Shown here: in pieces, positions 62,636 to 64,000 of the stretch
Numbering within the stretch: the first letter of the stretch is position 1
How the letters are laid out: each line of letters opens with the position of its first letter
Origin: Micropterix aruncella
Taxonomy: Eukaryota; Arthropoda; Insecta; Lepidoptera; Micropterigidae
Direction: 5' to 3'
Assembly (NCBI GenBank): GCA_944548615.1
Contig: OX155976.1
Span: forward strand, 3,982,442-4,046,441
Length of the DNA: 64,000 nucleotides
Translations under genes and position numbers: made by a program
Notes under the pieces: generated by a model
Databases searched by the model: none
Seen by the model: the letters and a program-made list of their open reading frames with translations, nothing else
Told to the model about the DNA's origin: nothing

Positions 62636-63265
62636 TCGAAGTCTTCCAAATGCGATGCTTGAGGCAGATTCTCGGTGTCTCACTCCGCGACCAAATTCGA
62701 AACGAGACCATTAGAGAATCGCGATCTACTATAACGATCGAAGAAGAAGTACAAAAACGTTGACTACAATGGTTCGGCCATGTTTGCCGAATGAACGATA
62801 ATCGCTTGCCACGTAAACTTCTTTGGCGAGACTGTCCGACAGAATGGGAATTCAGCAATCGGCACCGAAGAATAACATCAAATATGACCTTAACCCTTCA
62901 AGCCCCGCGACTTCTATATCGAAGTCAACTGAACGCGTCCAGGAAAAGTGATTTGATTGGGTTTTTCGTGTCATTCCGTATTCAGTTGTATTTTATTTAA
63001 ATGCACGATGATATTTGTATCATCGTGCATTTAAATAAAATACATACTGCATACAGAATAACACGAAAAACCCAATCAAATCACTTTTCCTGGACGCGTT
63101 CAGTTGACTTCGATATCAAAGTCGCGGGGCTTGAAGAGTTAAGAATCAAAGATTATCGGCTAGGGATGGAGTATGAGATCCAGCAACACCGGCAGCAGCG
63201 TATTATCTGTGAGGGCGACCCCCTCCCCAATATTTGGCTACAGAATAAATAATAATAATAATAAT
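62636..63265 (+). pseudogene. RTE-like C-terminus with (AAT)n tail, split by a MITE
   Basis: The + strand reads FQMRCLRQILGVSLRDQIRN, a stop, LQWFGHVCRMNDNRLPRKLL, then the MITE (62894-63138), then a degraded tail and (AAT)n at 63245-63264. The same element as 7690-8182/16454-16650. Confidence 0.75.
62894..63138. mobile_element. Long-hairpin TTAA MITE, family P5
   Basis: 245 bp between TTAA at 62890-62893 and 63139-63142. The two halves are near-perfect inverted copies (about 115 bp each), meeting near 63015 around TGATATTTGTATCA. A transcript would fold into one long hairpin. Confidence 0.9.
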
Positions 63266-63499
63266 GTAGTTATCATATTTCACAATATAAATCATAAATT
63301 TGATGGGATGTTTTCGAGTTCACCTAATTAAAATGCTTTATTAGGAAATGAAATAAACAAACAACAAAACTGAAAAAAATCCTCAAATATCTAAGACTGC
63401 CTCGCGGCCAGCTATAATACGCCTGATAATAGCTGCGCAAGAATTATAAATACATAAAATTCTAACACAAAAAAAAATCGATTCCAAATTTTTATAAGT
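63266..63499. other. AT-rich spacer, nothing recognised
   Basis: No element ends or coding motif were seen. Confidence 0.4.
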
Positions 63500-63840
63500 T
63501 CATGGTGATACTTAGAACGGGTTATCATGATTAAATGCTTATACAAAATTTTGTGTCTGTTGTTGACCGTTGAGGAGTTCTCCCGTTGTAAGCTAACCCT
63601 GGGTGCCCAGTCCTGTCGTATTCGAATGCATATGTAAAATTTCTCGTCTGTGCTGTTGACCGTTGAGGAGTTCCTTCGTCGGGAGCCAACCCAGGGTGTA
63701 GAATCGGGTCATGCTTACTGTAAAAAATATACATCGTCATTGGAATTGAATCAAGATGTACATTTTCAAATTCGTATGATAATATTCGAGGAGTTCTCTC
63801 AATTCCTCGTGGATCCCATCGTTAGAACAGGATTTTGATA
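63500..63840. repeat. Dispersed repeat H, copy 2
   Basis: Same order of blocks as 39120-39489, with two internal sub-units around TGTTGACCGTTGAGGAGTTC. Confidence 0.5.
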
Positions 63841-63940
63841 AAAATTGGACCAATCTGTTAGTATATATATCCTTACAAATAAAAAAGTAACTTTTAAATC
63901 GGTTTATAAAAGGCAGAGTCCCGAGGTAACAAACATTAAA

Positions 63941-64000
63941 AAAAAGTTAAAAAAGATACAACCAAATCGATAACCTCCTCTTTTTTTTGAAGTCGGTTAA
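63941..64000. repeat. Repeat terminus with GATAACCTCCTC…GAAGTCGGTTAA
   Basis: Looks like the end of a dispersed insect repeat; I recall similar termini in moths and butterflies, but the class is not settled and the window ends here. Confidence 0.35.

Overview
This is insect-like nuclear DNA, most likely lepidopteran. That assignment is an inference from the mix of mobile elements and the host gene; no database search was possible. The window is AT-rich and shows no bacterial, viral-genome or CRISPR features.

One host gene runs through it on the + strand. Nine exons (3064-3190, 30785-30861, 33454-33525, 36129-36268, 40185-40260, 43489-43625, 47212-47361, 51256-51411, 53407-53488) join with consistent splice phases into 1017 nt, or 339 codons. 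They encode the N-terminal part of a microtubule-associated serine/threonine (MAST) kinase, the family of Drosophila drop out. Marks of the family are the exon 5 motif RRWSLASLPSSGYGT, the PRSRSLS stretch at the exon 7/8 joint, and the start of the domain that precedes the kinase in exons 8-9. The kinase and PDZ domains must lie beyond 64000. Intron 1 is 27.6 kb.

Nearly everything else is transposable elements, many nested. Region by region: (1) 1-1310 is a decayed RNase H-bearing non-LTR element. (2) 4263-7165 is the best copy of a non-LTR retrotransposon with a C-terminal restriction-like endonuclease (R4/Dong- or HERO-like, here 'RLE element'); at least ten more fragments are scattered through the window. 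(3) 8183-16453 is a complete Gypsy-type LTR element on the - strand with near-identical LTRs, inserted in an RTE-like element. (4) 17109-20860 holds a TTAA MITE, RLE fragments, RTE tails and a pogo-like element. (5) 21158-29247 is a complete BEL/Pao element on the - strand with one 1848-aa ORF, inserted in another RNase H non-LTR element; one LTR carries a 252-bp TTAA MITE. (6) Introns 2-8 (30862-53406) hold RTE, CR1-like, hAT and mariner remnants, a tRNA-derived SINE, a ~670-bp SINE-like repeat with 11-15 bp target duplications ('family A'), and several families of piggyBac-type TTAA MITEs. (7) 55463-62339 is a second BEL/Pao element, on the + strand, with a 5-bp TAACG duplication and one in-frame stop in its polyprotein, inserted in a CR1-like tail. 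(8) 62341-64000 holds a CR1 tail, an RTE tail split by a long-hairpin TTAA MITE, and a diverged dispersed repeat.

The elements were ordered by who interrupts whom. No LTR element encodes an envelope gene. The main points are the split MAST gene with elements within tens of bases of its splice sites, the RLE element with AT-repeat 3' junctions, the family A repeat, and two perfect fold-back junctions at element breakpoints.
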